NCBI GenBank assembly: GCA_934351925.1
Contig: CAKRJT010000001.1
Span: 62,001 to 126,000 of the forward strand
DNA length: 64,000 nucleotides
Direction of reading: 5' to 3'
DNA from: an uncultured Lachnospiraceae bacterium
GTDB taxonomy: Bacteria > Bacillota > Clostridia > Lachnospirales > Lachnospiraceae
Shown: positions 43,605 through 52,080 of the stretch, in pieces
Layout of the letters: the number at the start of each line of letters is the position of its first letter
Numbering within the stretch: position 1 is the stretch's first letter
The notes under the pieces: model-generated
What the model was told of the DNA's origin: nothing
Database searches by the model: none
The model's input: the letters and a program-made list of their open reading frames with translations, nothing else
Made by a program: the position numbers and the translations under genes

Positions 43605-45212
43605 TTAATCAACCTTGCTGTAATATCCGAATTCAAATCCCTTTGCACGACAGCCGTCAATAAAATCCGCGAGCATAGTGGCATTCGTCGTAGACTCTGC
43701 ATGAAGAAGGTAAATTGCCCCGCCATGCACCTTATTGAGTGCGTTGGCAAGCGAGGTCTCCACATCAGGCTGTTCATCGACAACCCAATCCTTGTAAGCA
43801 AAGCTCCAGAACACACTTCTGTAGCCCTGGCTCTGGACTATCGCAAGGCTCTGTTCGCTGAAGGCACCCGTAGGGAATCTGAACAGATACATCTGGTAGC
43901 CAAAATGTTCGAGCACATAGTCATTAACCTCTTTGACCTCATTAATCTGCTGCTCAACCGTCAGTGTGCTGAGTCCTGCGGCAGGATGTGTCACGGAATG
44001 GTTGCCGACGACATGACCCTCGTCTATCATCCTCTGAACAAGTTCAGGGTTCTCTTTTGCATAAGGAAGAGTTATAAAGAACACCGCCTTGACATTCTTC
44101 TCCTTGAGCGTGTCAAGAATACCCTCTGTCAGTCCGTACTCATAGCCCTCATCCATCGTGAGGTAAATAGTATTGCTAAGTGGCTGTATAAAATCAGTTG
44201 TATACTTGCCATATCTGTTTATGTACCACTGAAGTCCCGTAGGTCTGTTGTTCTCATCCACCTCCGAGCCAAATCCAAAAGGCACATATTCTGAGGAATA
44301 AGAGTCAAAATCCGTTCCGACAGTTACCGTCGAACCGCTGTTCATCGTCGCTGATGGATCCTGAACGACAACCGACACTTCCTCCCTCGCCTCGTTTCCG
44401 CTTCCGTCCTTGACAGCTATGACCGCCGTATAGGTTCCTGCTGTATTAAAATCCACCGCTGAGGTGTCGGCTGTAATCTTAGCAGTTATGTCACCGTCAA
44501 TATTGTCCGCAGCAGTCACATTGGCGAGAATGTCAACCGCATTTCCTACCGTAGCATAGACTGTCTTATTGACACCGCTAAGAACCGGCGGCTCACTGTC
44601 ATTCACGACCATGATGATGATAGACATTACCGTCATATTGCCGTATGCATCCTTAGCACATATCTCTGAGCTGTACGCTCCCGCCTCGTTATACACCACC
44701 GACTGGCTGAGTACCTTGTCCGCGTCCGCCTTCGTTATATCATCCGCAAAACCTATCGTGACAGATGCCCTGTCCGACACCGACTTCACTACATCCGTCA
44801 GACTGAGTGTCTGTCCCGGCGCAACGGAAAACTCATTGCCATAGAGCTCTACGCTCGGAGCGGTCGTGTCCACCACCTTGACCTCTATCTCAAGCGTCTT
44901 GTCCGGGTGAACAAGCTTCGCCGTGTAAGTTCCCACTGTATCGCAGTCAACCTCGTCCGCATTCAAAACCGTCTTAGCCACGTCCTCGTCCTTGCCCTTG
45001 ACATATACTGACGGACTCGCCGGCATGCTGTTGCCCTGCTCAAGTATAAATGTCTTGGCATTCAGTGCAATAGGTGCCTTACCGCAGCCCGTAAGTGCAA
45101 CCGTGCTCATAAACATGGCTCCCGCAAGCGTAAAAACTGCCGCCTTGCAGGAATTTTTCTTTCTTTTATCTGAAGTTGAATTACTCTTACCAAAAAACAT
45201 ATTGCTCCTCAT
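43605..45212 (-). CDS. Polysaccharide deacetylase lipoprotein with Ig-like repeats (PdaA-like)
   Basis: The N-terminus has a signal peptide and lipobox (ALTGC, about residues 38-42). Three Ig-like DUF5011-type modules follow (TAPSVELYGNEFSV, EPPVLSGVNKTVYA). The C-terminal NodB domain begins at TIYLTMDEGYEYG, a variant of the TFDDG metal motif as in delta-lactam-forming de-N-acetylase PdaA, with HSVTHP as the metal His pair, RFPTGAFS and HAESTTNA as the remaining motifs. It probably modifies peptidoglycan outside the membrane. The ATG at 45212 lies four codons before another ATG; both have weak ribosome sites. Confidence 0.88.
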   Translation of the reverse strand: MRSNMFFGKSNSTSDKRKKNSCKAAVFTLAGAMFMSTVALTGCGKAPIALNAKTFILEQGNSMPASPSVYVKGKDEDVAKTVLNADEVDCDTVGTYTAKLVHPDKTLEIEVKVVDTTAPSVELYGNEFSVAPGQTLSLTDVVKSVSDRASVTIGFADDITKADADKVLSQSVVYNEAGAYSSEICAKDAYGNMTVMSIIIMVVNDSEPPVLSGVNKTVYATVGNAVDILANVTAADNIDGDITAKITADTSAVDFNTAGTYTAVIAVKDGSGNEAREEVSVVVQDPSATMNSGSTVTVGTDFDSYSSEYVPFGFGSEVDENNRPTGLQWYINRYGKYTTDFIQPLSNTIYLTMDEGYEYGLTEGILDTLKEKNVKAVFFITLPYAKENPELVQRMIDEGHVVGNHSVTHPAAGLSTLTVEQQINEVKEVNDYVLEHFGYQMYLFRFPTGAFSEQSLAIVQSQGYRSVFWSFAYKDWVVDEQPDVETSLANALNKVHGGAIYLLHAESTTNATMLADFIDGCRAKGFEFGYYSKVD

Positions 45213-45384
45213 TTCATAATCTTTTTCTTCTCACACTGTACAGTACTAAAATGCTGTATCAAGAGATATACTAACATAAGAAAATAAATTTGTACAGAGA
45301 AAAGTTTGGAATAACTAATAGGAAAAAAGAACTTTCAATCCGCTAATCGACGGCAATGCCGAAAAAAATGCATAATTAGTACTG

Positions 45385-45413
45385 TTGAATATAAAATAAG
45401 AACATATTATAAT
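45385..45413 (+). promoter_or_regulatory. Promoter of the DHH phosphoesterase gene
   Basis: TTGAAT (45385-45390), 17 bases, TATAAT (45408-45413), about 35 bases before the chosen start codon. Confidence 0.75.
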
Positions 45414-45455
45414 GATGCCATGATTTTAAATATGAATTGGAAACGGAGATACCGC

Positions 45456-46448
45456 ATGACAAAATTTCAGGAACTTTTAAAATACGTCACCCACAAGCAT
45501 GTCTACATTCAGACGCACAATTTCCCGGACCCCGACGCGATAGCCAGCGGCTACGGGCTTTCCAAGCTTTTACAGCACTGTGGCATCTCATCAACGCTCT
45601 GTTACAGCGGGCGCATCGACAGGCACAGCACCGCGAAGATGATAGAGCTTGCCGGAATAAAAATATATAACATCAACGATCTTCCGTCCGTGACCGACGA
45701 TGACGAGGTCATACTCGTCGATTCCCAGAAGGGCAATTCCAACATCATCAACATGACGGGCGAAGAGATTATCTGTATAGACCATCACCCGACAGGCGCC
45801 CGCACCGCACCACCTGACACAGAGTACCGCTTCTACGACATCAGACCCGAGGTCGGGGCATGTGCATCAATAATTGCGAGCTATTTTTATGAAAATGACA
45901 TTCCGATGGACGACAACACCTCAACCGTTCTGTGCTTCGGCATAAGAATGGACACCAAAGGGCTTTCAAGAGGCGTGTCCGACTTCGACATAGACATGTT
46001 CTACAGGGTATTCAAGCACAGCGACCACGGCATCATCAACTCCCTCGAGAACAGCACTCTGGAATTTTCAGACCTCAAGGTGTACGCCGCAGCGATAAAC
46101 AGTATCCAGGTGTACGGCACCGCAAGCTTTGCAAATGCGGGCTACAACTGCCCCGAGGCGCTCATCGCCAGCGTGTCCGACTTCATGTTACAGCTAAAAG
46201 AGGTCGACTTCTCCGTGGTGTACTCCTTCCGCGATGACGGCGTGAAGCTCTCGATAAGGAGCGAGGACGCACTCTACGACGCGGGTGTGATATCAGGAAG
46301 GGCTCTTCGCGACATAGGCGGAGGTGGCGGACACGCCTCCATGGCAGGCGGCTTCATCCCCTACGACAAGCTGCCCGGACTAGGAAAGGACGATGTCGAG
46401 GACATATCCTCCATTATCCGCGAGAGATTTCTGCATGAGCTGAATTAA
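45456..46448 (+). CDS. DHH/DHHA1 family phosphoesterase (NrnA-like)
   Basis: The start is the ATG at 45456, seven bases after CGGAG. The 330-residue protein has the family's metal motifs in order: NFPDPDAIASGYGL (DxD), EVILVDSQKGNS, IICIDHHPTG (DHH) and IRMDTKGLSRG. The C-terminal DHHA1 domain carries the nucleotide-binding GGGGHASMAGGF. Such enzymes degrade oligoribonucleotides, cyclic dinucleotide products or pAp. It stands alone on the plus strand, with no partner gene. Confidence 0.9.
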   Translation: MTKFQELLKYVTHKHVYIQTHNFPDPDAIASGYGLSKLLQHCGISSTLCYSGRIDRHSTAKMIELAGIKIYNINDLPSVTDDDEVILVDSQKGNSNIINMTGEEIICIDHHPTGARTAPPDTEYRFYDIRPEVGACASIIASYFYENDIPMDDNTSTVLCFGIRMDTKGLSRGVSDFDIDMFYRVFKHSDHGIINSLENSTLEFSDLKVYAAAINSIQVYGTASFANAGYNCPEALIASVSDFMLQLKEVDFSVVYSFRDDGVKLSIRSEDALYDAGVISGRALRDIGGGGGHASMAGGFIPYDKLPGLGKDDVEDISSIIRERFLHELN

Positions 46449-46474
46449 ATTCAATTATGTGGGGTATTGAAACG

Positions 46475-46523
46475 GACAGCGTATGCCAACCAAAACTCTA
46501 TATTTTGGTCGGTATACGCTGTC
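46475..46523. terminator. Long hairpin after the DHH gene
   Basis: Arms 46475-46495 and 46503-46523 are 21 bases each and complementary at all but two positions, both G-U compatible, around a 7-base loop. No T run follows, so it may be a processing or stability hairpin rather than a plain terminator. Confidence 0.5.
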
Positions 46524-46895
46524 TGTATTATCTTATAGTGTAATTTACATTATATCGTTATTTTATTACCCAGTAATTCTGATGTCCGTCAAAATCAAGT
46601 TCCGTATATCTTATTATGATATCCAGCTAATATTTTGGACGAATAAACAATTTTTGCCCCCAAAATCATCTTTAAAAATATGCTAGATAATTGCAATTTG
46701 TTTTCTGAACTCAATATCGAAACTGAACAGTTGAGCAATTTTACTATATTGCAAGCCGGGTGCTTTTTGTACGCCGGCGTTTAGCGGCTGTATTTTAGCC
46801 GCTTATGCGCCGCTGCGTAACAAAACGCAGCAAGAGCGTGCCTGCGGTGAATTGTTAAATTTACACAACGTCCCGTTCGTCATTCAAATTTCTCT
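46524..46895. other. Non-coding gap with tandem GC-rich hairpins
   Basis: No credible gene is present. From 46775 to 46812 CGGCG/CGCCG and AGCGGCT/AGCCGCT (46783-46789, 46797-46803) make one two-part stem. At 46813-46830 CTGCGT/ACGCAG makes a second stem directly after it. The GC content is far above the flanking DNA and there is no T tract. It lies about 70 bases downstream of the ABC permease stop codon. Confidence 0.55.
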
Positions 46896-47732
46896 TCAGC
46901 TATACCTCCTCTCAAGCACCTTCTCGAGTATATTGATAAGCTGATACAGCACAGTCGCCATGATGCAGAGTATTATGATGCTTAACATAACCCAGTCAAG
47001 CTTGAACACCTGGCTGCCGTATATTATAAGGTAGCCGAGTCCTTCGTTTGCGGCGAGGAATTCGCCTATGATTACGCCCACAAGGGAGAGTCCCATGTTC
47101 ACCTTCATCGTGTTCAGTATCACGGCGAGGTTACCGGGAATGAGCACCTTGGTGAGCACATGGAAGCGGTTTCCGCCAAGTGTCTTTATGAGCTTGATTT
47201 TGTCGGGGTCCATCTCCATGAACCCGGTGTACAGCGTCAGGATTGTTCCGAACACCGCGACGGATATCGCGGAGATGATTATGGTTCTTATATTGTTGCC
47301 GAGCCATACTATGAGTATCGGCGCGAGTGCCGACTTAGGTAGGCTGTTGAGCACCACTATATATGGCTCTATAATCTTTGAAAAGCTTCTCGAGAGCCAC
47401 ATGAGCACCGCCGCGACAAGCCCTACTCCTATTACGAGGAAAAAGCTTATGAAGGTCTCGTAAAGCGTCACCCACATATGCCTGAAAAGCGAGCCGTCGG
47501 CGCACATGCTGACAAAGCATTTCACAATCCTTGACGGACTGCTGAAAATGAAGTCGTTTATCACGCCAGTTCCCGCGCACACCTCCCAGAGAGCCACAAA
47601 CAGCACGAGAATGAGCACCCTCACACAATTGACCCTTATCTTTTCCTTGCGTATCCCCTCGAGATATATCTTCTGTGACTGGCTGACTACAATATTCTTT
47701 TTACCCAAATTCCTCTTTTTACTTGCCTCCAT
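46896..47732 (-). CDS. ABC transporter permease, SsuC/TauC family
   Basis: The 278-residue protein has six membrane helices and the cytoplasmic EAA loop (TLGGNRFHVLTKVLIPGNLAVILNTMK, about 185-210) that contacts the ATPase. The family is that of nitrate, sulfonate, taurine and thiamine-precursor importers. The substrate cannot be told because no substrate-binding protein gene is adjacent. It starts immediately after the stop of the ATPase gene (47733), so the two are coupled. Confidence 0.9.
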   Translation of the reverse strand: MEASKKRNLGKKNIVVSQSQKIYLEGIRKEKIRVNCVRVLILVLFVALWEVCAGTGVINDFIFSSPSRIVKCFVSMCADGSLFRHMWVTLYETFISFFLVIGVGLVAAVLMWLSRSFSKIIEPYIVVLNSLPKSALAPILIVWLGNNIRTIIISAISVAVFGTILTLYTGFMEMDPDKIKLIKTLGGNRFHVLTKVLIPGNLAVILNTMKVNMGLSLVGVIIGEFLAANEGLGYLIIYGSQVFKLDWVMLSIIILCIMATVLYQLINILEKVLERRYS

Positions 47733-48458
47733 CTACGAAAAACACCTCCACAATTCATGAAAATATTCCTGAAACTCAGGTGCATTTCTTCTCTCAAGCG
47801 GCGACAACCCGCCAAAATGAATGTCTATTATCTGCTTTATCGTGCCCGGTCTCTCCGACAGGACCACTATCCTGTCGCCCATCGCAATCGCCTCCGACAG
47901 ATCGTGCGTCACCAGAAGTGCCGTCTTTTTCTCCTCCTTTATAATCTCCCCTATGTCGTCACTGACCCTCAGCCTTGTCTGGTAGTCGAGCGCCGAGAAA
48001 GGTTCGTCTAAAAGCAGTATATCCGGGTTGAGCGCAAGCGTCCTGATGAGCGCCGCCCTCTGTCTCATTCCGCCCGACAGCTCAGACGGTCTCTTGTTCT
48101 TAAACGCCTCCAGCCCGTATCTCTCGAGCAGTCTGTTCACCCTGTCGATATTTTCCTGTGTGAGAATTTTCTTTATTTCAAGCCCCAGAATTACATTGTC
48201 ATATATCGTCCGCCACTCAAAAAGGTGGTCGCGCTGAAGCATATATCCGATTGTCGCGTTATTGACAAAAAAGCCACCCGTCACAGGTGTAAGCCCTGCA
48301 ATAATAGAAAGGAGAGTCGATTTGCCGCAGCCGGACGGTCCGACTATGGAAATGAACTCTCCCTCATTAACGGTCAGGTTGATATCGGTCAGTGCCTTCG
48401 TCTCGCCTTGCGGACTATGATAGGAAAAGTCCAGGTCCTTAATTGTCAGGATTGCCAT
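47733..48458 (-). CDS. ABC transporter ATP-binding protein, SsuB/TauB family
   Basis: The 241-residue ATPase has Walker A GPSGCGKST (about 38-46), the signature LSGGMRQRAALIR (about 133-145), Walker B ILLLDEPFSALD and the switch VTHDLSEAIAMGD. The pattern is typical of the nitrate/sulfonate/taurine branch, which often serves thiamine pyrimidine or riboflavin-like uptake in Clostridia. It is transcribed with the permease. A terminator separates it from the lipoprotein gene upstream. Confidence 0.93.
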   Translation of the reverse strand: MAILTIKDLDFSYHSPQGETKALTDINLTVNEGEFISIVGPSGCGKSTLLSIIAGLTPVTGGFFVNNATIGYMLQRDHLFEWRTIYDNVILGLEIKKILTQENIDRVNRLLERYGLEAFKNKRPSELSGGMRQRAALIRTLALNPDILLLDEPFSALDYQTRLRVSDDIGEIIKEEKKTALLVTHDLSEAIAMGDRIVVLSERPGTIKQIIDIHFGGLSPLERRNAPEFQEYFHELWRCFS

Positions 48459-48500
48459 TCATTCTGACCCCTGTTTCTTTAGGATATACCATATTATATG

Positions 48501-48543
48501 AAAAAAGGCGCACAGTGTGAGTGACCACCCGGTGCGCCTTTTT
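48501..48543 (-). terminator. Terminator of the small lipoprotein gene
   Basis: AAAAAGGCGCAC (48502-48513) pairs with GTGCGCCTTTTT (48532-48543). T runs occur on both strands. It directly follows the lipoprotein stop codon. Confidence 0.8.
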
Positions 48544-48547
48544 GTTA

Positions 48548-49018
48548 TCAGTCTTCTGTTGTCGTTGTCTCTAAATCAATCCAGCCATTTTCGTTGAGCC
48601 AGTCGATTACGTCCATGTCTATATCCATGACATTGCCCTTCTCGATAAATCTCACATCGTACACCGTCGTCTGACCTGGCATGGTTTCCCTTAACGTGTC
48701 AATCTTTATTTCTATAATATCACCGTCAGTATACTGTGATAAATCGACACCCTCCTTAGCCGACAGAGTTATCGGTGCAGCCTCCTGATATACCGTGCAA
48801 TATTCAGGGTCCGTTACCAGTAACGGCACCGACTTTCCCTGTAAATACCACCCTCTTATCCACCAGTCACTCTGTGTCTCACTGCTTTTATCCTCCCCGC
48901 TCCCCTGCACATCTGAAGCACTTTTCCCGCACGCGCTCAAACCGAGCGTACACAGGCTGATAACACATACCGTGAACACAGCTCTCAAAAATCTTCTTTT
49001 CTTTAAATTTGTTCTCAT
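48548..49018 (-). CDS. Small lipoprotein, function unknown (156 aa)
   Basis: The start is the ATG at 49018, eight bases after GAGGGAGG; the longer frame begins in the upstream hairpin. Residues 1-24 are a lipoprotein signal ending in the lipobox LSAC. A Ser/Glu-rich spacer follows, then a small beta domain (WWIRGWYLQGKSVPLLVTDP, AKEGVDLSQYTDGDIIEIKI). No family is recognised. It is not a periplasmic binding protein for the neighbouring ABC genes, being far too short. Confidence 0.75.
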   Translation of the reverse strand: MRTNLKKRRFLRAVFTVCVISLCTLGLSACGKSASDVQGSGEDKSSETQSDWWIRGWYLQGKSVPLLVTDPEYCTVYQEAAPITLSAKEGVDLSQYTDGDIIEIKIDTLRETMPGQTTVYDVRFIEKGNVMDIDMDVIDWLNENGWIDLETTTTED

Positions 49019-49047
49019 AGGCAGCCTCCCTCGCTTGCATAAAAAAA

Positions 49048-49104
49048 TGCACACTATTTAAAAAAAGAAACTTGTATATTCTTCCTTCATATAAATAGTG
49101 TGCA
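49048..49104 (-). terminator. Hairpin after tRNA-Thr, before the lipoprotein gene
   Basis: TGCACACTATTTA (49048-49060) and TAAATAGTGTGCA (49092-49104) are perfect 13-base arms around a 31-base loop. The minus strand continues TTTTTTT. It can terminate the tRNA transcript or attenuate read-through into the lipoprotein gene. Confidence 0.7.
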
Positions 49105-49165
49105 GAAACGTCATTTTTGTTTCAGGGAATTGTGTTTTTTACAAAATAAAAAAGAGTAACAAAAA

Positions 49166-49238
49166 AGCTTGTGATGGGACTCGAACCCACGACCTACTGA
49201 TTACGAATCAGTTGCGCTACCAACTGCGCCACACAAGC
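49166..49238 (-). tRNA. tRNA-Thr (anticodon CGT)
   Basis: The minus strand folds into a full cloverleaf. The acceptor arm is GCTTGTG/CACAAGC, the D arm is GCGCAGTTGGTAGCGC, the anticodon stem is ACTGA/TCAGT with loop TTCGTAA, and the T arm is GTGGGTTCGAGTCCCAT. The anticodon CGT reads ACG. CCA is not encoded. T runs follow. Confidence 0.97.
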
Positions 49239-49359
49239 GAACCTTATACATAATACATCAATACATGTAATAATGCAATAGGTTTTTGAAATTTTATTAA
49301 ATTTATTATTAATACCTTTATTATTAATAACGCACTTTTTCTTTTATGAGTATGAAATA

Positions 49360-50196
49360 TTAGACAGCCACCACAATTCCACCGTCATTAGCATACATCG
49401 TCGCAACTCCTGCCGTGTCTACAATGACGACATCCTTGAAACTGCACTTCTCAAGCAGAAGTCCCTTAACATACTCGGCACGCTCCGGGCAGTTGCAGTG
49501 TGATATCCCAAGAACCTTGTCCTGAGGGTCAGTCACATTCTCAAGTATAATCTCGCACATACGCTTTAAAGCCTTGTTGAGTCCTCTCGTCTGCTCGAGC
49601 TTGATAATCTCACCCTCCTTAGCACTCATAACCGGCTTGATGCTGAGCACATTGGCAAGAAGCGCCTGAATGTTGGTGAGCCTTCCGTTCTTTCTTAAGG
49701 TCTCGAGAGTCTCAAGCACGAAATATGTCTTCATCCCGTCACGGAACCGTGTCACGTTCTTAACCACCTCGTCAAAGCTCATGCCCTGCTCCTCGCACTC
49801 CATAATTTTCATGGCGATGACAGCCTCTCCGCAGCAGGCTGACATGGAGTCGAACACATGGACATGGCTGCTTCCGCCGTCCTCCTCATACATATCGGCT
49901 GCTACAAGCGCACTGTTATAAGAACCGCTCAATCTGCCTGAAATCGTTATGACATATACATTGCCCTCTGTGCTCTCGTATTCTGACAAATATCTCTCCG
50001 GTGACGGGCAGGCTGACTTAGGACACTCCTTCGCTTCGTGAACCCTCTTTAAGAAATCCTTCTGATCAAAGCTCTCGTCATCCACGATATCTGCTCCACC
50101 AACAGAAAGTGTCAGCGGAACAACCACAAAATGCTCATTCTCCCTGAGATTTTTCGGTAAATCACATCCACTATCCACAATAATCTTATAGCTCAT
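49360..50196 (-). CDS. DegV family protein (fatty-acid-binding, FakB-like)
   Basis: The 278-residue protein begins YKIIVDSGCDLP, and contains TISGRLSGSYNSALVAADM (fatty-acid carboxylate-binding Ser/Thr loop) and the C-terminal ISHCNCPERAEYV, all DegV signatures. DegV/FakB proteins hand fatty acids to the kinase FakA for phospholipid synthesis. The exact ligand is unknown. The ATG at 50196 follows GGAGGG by about eight bases. Palindromic TGATATCA sites lie 40-80 bases upstream. Confidence 0.92.
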   Translation of the reverse strand: MSYKIIVDSGCDLPKNLRENEHFVVVPLTLSVGGADIVDDESFDQKDFLKRVHEAKECPKSACPSPERYLSEYESTEGNVYVITISGRLSGSYNSALVAADMYEEDGGSSHVHVFDSMSACCGEAVIAMKIMECEEQGMSFDEVVKNVTRFRDGMKTYFVLETLETLRKNGRLTNIQALLANVLSIKPVMSAKEGEIIKLEQTRGLNKALKRMCEIILENVTDPQDKVLGISHCNCPERAEYVKGLLLEKCSFKDVVIVDTAGVATMYANDGGIVVAV

Positions 50197-50239
50197 TATC
50201 TTACCCTCCGGATTATATTCCTATATAAAACAATGTATA

Positions 50240-50274
50240 TGATATCATAGATAACATAGATATCATTGATATCA
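50240..50274. promoter_or_regulatory. Paired TGATATCA palindromes before degV
   Basis: Perfect TGATATCA occurs at 50240-50247 and 50267-50274, with a further GATATCA between them. Such paired palindromes in a leader look like operator half-sites. No regulator is known. Confidence 0.4.
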
Positions 50275-50376
50275 TAGAGGTCAAAATACCTTCTGACCTC
50301 AACATCGTATTATTTCATCTAGTATTCAATACCAGATTATCATAGCACACTATACTACATTTGAAAAGAGCAAAAA

Positions 50377-50416
50377 AGCAAAAACTTATTTCTTTACAGA
50401 TAATAAGTCTTTGCTT
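50377..50416 (-). terminator. Terminator of the M18 peptidase gene
   Basis: AAGCA then AAAACTTATT (50377-50390) pairs with AATAAGT then CTTTGCTT (50402-50416), one bulge. The minus strand continues with a T run. Confidence 0.65.
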
Positions 50417-50455
50417 TAGAAAAATTCATATTAATTTTAGACAAAATCCGAAATA

Positions 50456-51811
50456 CTAATAGCAGAAGAACCCTCTCACAAGCTCCTCAATATATGCCTG
50501 ATCCTTCACTCCCATGGTCTCCGCTGCGGAATGCATCGCAAGAATAGGAACGCCGATGTCTACAGTCAGCATCGGAAGCTGAACATCAGATATAGGTCCA
50601 AGCGTGCTGCCGCCTACCATGTCCGAGCGGTTCGAGAACTTCTGGTACGGAATGTCAGCCTTCTTACATATCTGCTCAACTATTCCTACCGCCTTCGCAT
50701 CGGTTGCATAGCGCTGTGCTGCAGAACGCTTGATCACAGGGCCGCCGTTCATCGCGATGGCATTGGTCGGGTCATTCTTCTCAGGGTGATTTGGGTGTGT
50801 TGCGTGTGCGACATCGAGTGATATCATCATGCCGTTTAACACTCTGTTGATGTATCCTGCCCTCACATCGTCAGCCGTCTCGTTATCGCTCTCGAGGCTT
50901 CTGTAGAGCTTCTCAAGCATAAACGTGAGCACCGAAGAATTCGCCCCCTGCTTGGTCATGCTTCCGATTTCCTCATTGTCGAACACCATTATCGCATTTA
51001 TTCCATCCTCATTGCCGTTTAACTGTCCGTCTCCGGCGTTATCCCTGTTCGCTCTGCCGCTCTCCATTATTCCCACAAGGCATGCCACAACCGAAGTCTC
51101 ATTGTCAAGTCTCGGGCAGAGCAGGAACTCATCACCAAAGCCGATATACTGTCCCTTCTCGGTATTGTACACATAGCCCTCATAATCGAGAATATCCTTC
51201 TTGTCCACCTTCAGCTCAGCGGCAAGATACTCCATGAAAAAATCATTCATATCCGTTCCCGGCTGGCAGCATATAGGCAGCATATCCACCTGTTTATTGA
51301 GCTCCACTCCCTTATTCACTTCCCTGTTCATATGTATCGCAAGGTTAGGTATGGTAACGACAGGACGCTTGAAATCCATCAGCTTCACCTCAGGGTTAAA
51401 CACATCGCCCGACGCAAGTGACACTCTAAGCGCTATTGAGAGCGGTCTGTCAAGCCATGTATTGAGTATCGCACCGCCGTAGCCCTCTACGTTTAATTTT
51501 CCAACATTACCCATCGCCGATTTCATCTCCGGGTGCGGCTTTATGGAGAAGGACGGGCTGTCGGTGTGCGCCGTGGCAATCCTTAACATACCGCCGTCAT
51601 AATTTTTTCCAACCGTGAACGCCATGAGCGAGCTGTCATACACATTGACGTAGTAGCTTCCGCCTCTCTCAGGCTTCCAGTCCTCACCGAGCCCGAGCTC
51701 TTTGAAGCCCTCTCCCTTAAGCAGCTCTATCGCCGTCTGCACCGTAGTGAACGAGCAGGTAGCGTCCCCGATAAATTTTATAAGTCTGTCAGATGATTTT
51801 TTAAATTCCAT
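50456..51811 (-). CDS. M18 family aspartyl aminopeptidase
   Basis: This 451-residue cytoplasmic zinc peptidase removes N-terminal acidic residues. ATAHTDSPSFSIKPHPE gives the first metal His and Asp. LCPRLDNETSVVACL and VFDNEEIGSMTKQGANS give the bridging Asp and catalytic Glu pair. The C-terminal SAAETMGVKDQAYIEELV carries the last His region (AMHSAAE). Length and motifs are normal. The ribosome site is AGGAG. A perfect 17-base palindrome (51834-51850) is in its leader. Confidence 0.94.
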   Translation of the reverse strand: MEFKKSSDRLIKFIGDATCSFTTVQTAIELLKGEGFKELGLGEDWKPERGGSYYVNVYDSSLMAFTVGKNYDGGMLRIATAHTDSPSFSIKPHPEMKSAMGNVGKLNVEGYGGAILNTWLDRPLSIALRVSLASGDVFNPEVKLMDFKRPVVTIPNLAIHMNREVNKGVELNKQVDMLPICCQPGTDMNDFFMEYLAAELKVDKKDILDYEGYVYNTEKGQYIGFGDEFLLCPRLDNETSVVACLVGIMESGRANRDNAGDGQLNGNEDGINAIMVFDNEEIGSMTKQGANSSVLTFMLEKLYRSLESDNETADDVRAGYINRVLNGMMISLDVAHATHPNHPEKNDPTNAIAMNGGPVIKRSAAQRYATDAKAVGIVEQICKKADIPYQKFSNRSDMVGGSTLGPISDVQLPMLTVDIGVPILAMHSAAETMGVKDQAYIEELVRGFFCY

Positions 51812-51833
51812 TTTCTCTCCTTTCGCTGCATAC

Positions 51834-51946
51834 TGCAGGCATTGCCTGCAATATTACCGTCAATAAGTATTGGGAATATTTATTTTCAAACTTCTCCTTC
51901 ATGTCTTTCGTAAAAGCCGTGTTAAACATTAATTGACGGTATTATT
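51834..51946. promoter_or_regulatory. Divergent control region between M18 and the small plus-strand gene
   Basis: TGCAGGCA/TGCCTGCA (51834-51850) is a perfect hairpin. AATATTACCGTCAAT (51850-51864) and ATTGACGGTATTATT (51932-51946) form an inverted pair with 14 of 15 matches and a 67-base interval. The region lies between divergent genes and may hold shared operators. Confidence 0.4.
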
Positions 51947-51958
51947 CCCTTTGGACTA

Positions 51959-51987
51959 TTTACAACAAATTTTATTCCCATTATACT
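51959..51987 (+). promoter_or_regulatory. Promoter of the DUF5721-like gene
   Basis: TTTACA (51959-51964), 17 bases, TATACT (51982-51987). Transcription would start near 51994. Confidence 0.65.
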
Positions 51988-52080
51988 TAGTAACGTGGAA
52001 TGTTGCAAGTGGCAATATCCCACGCCGGCTATGACCGCCTGATAATCAGCTATAAATATGATTGGAGAATATACCTGCAC

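Noticed and set aside
46483..46686. A 67-aa frame in the gap after the DHH gene
   Set aside because: It begins within the long hairpin, has no ribosome site and is rich in random hydrophobics and aromatics.
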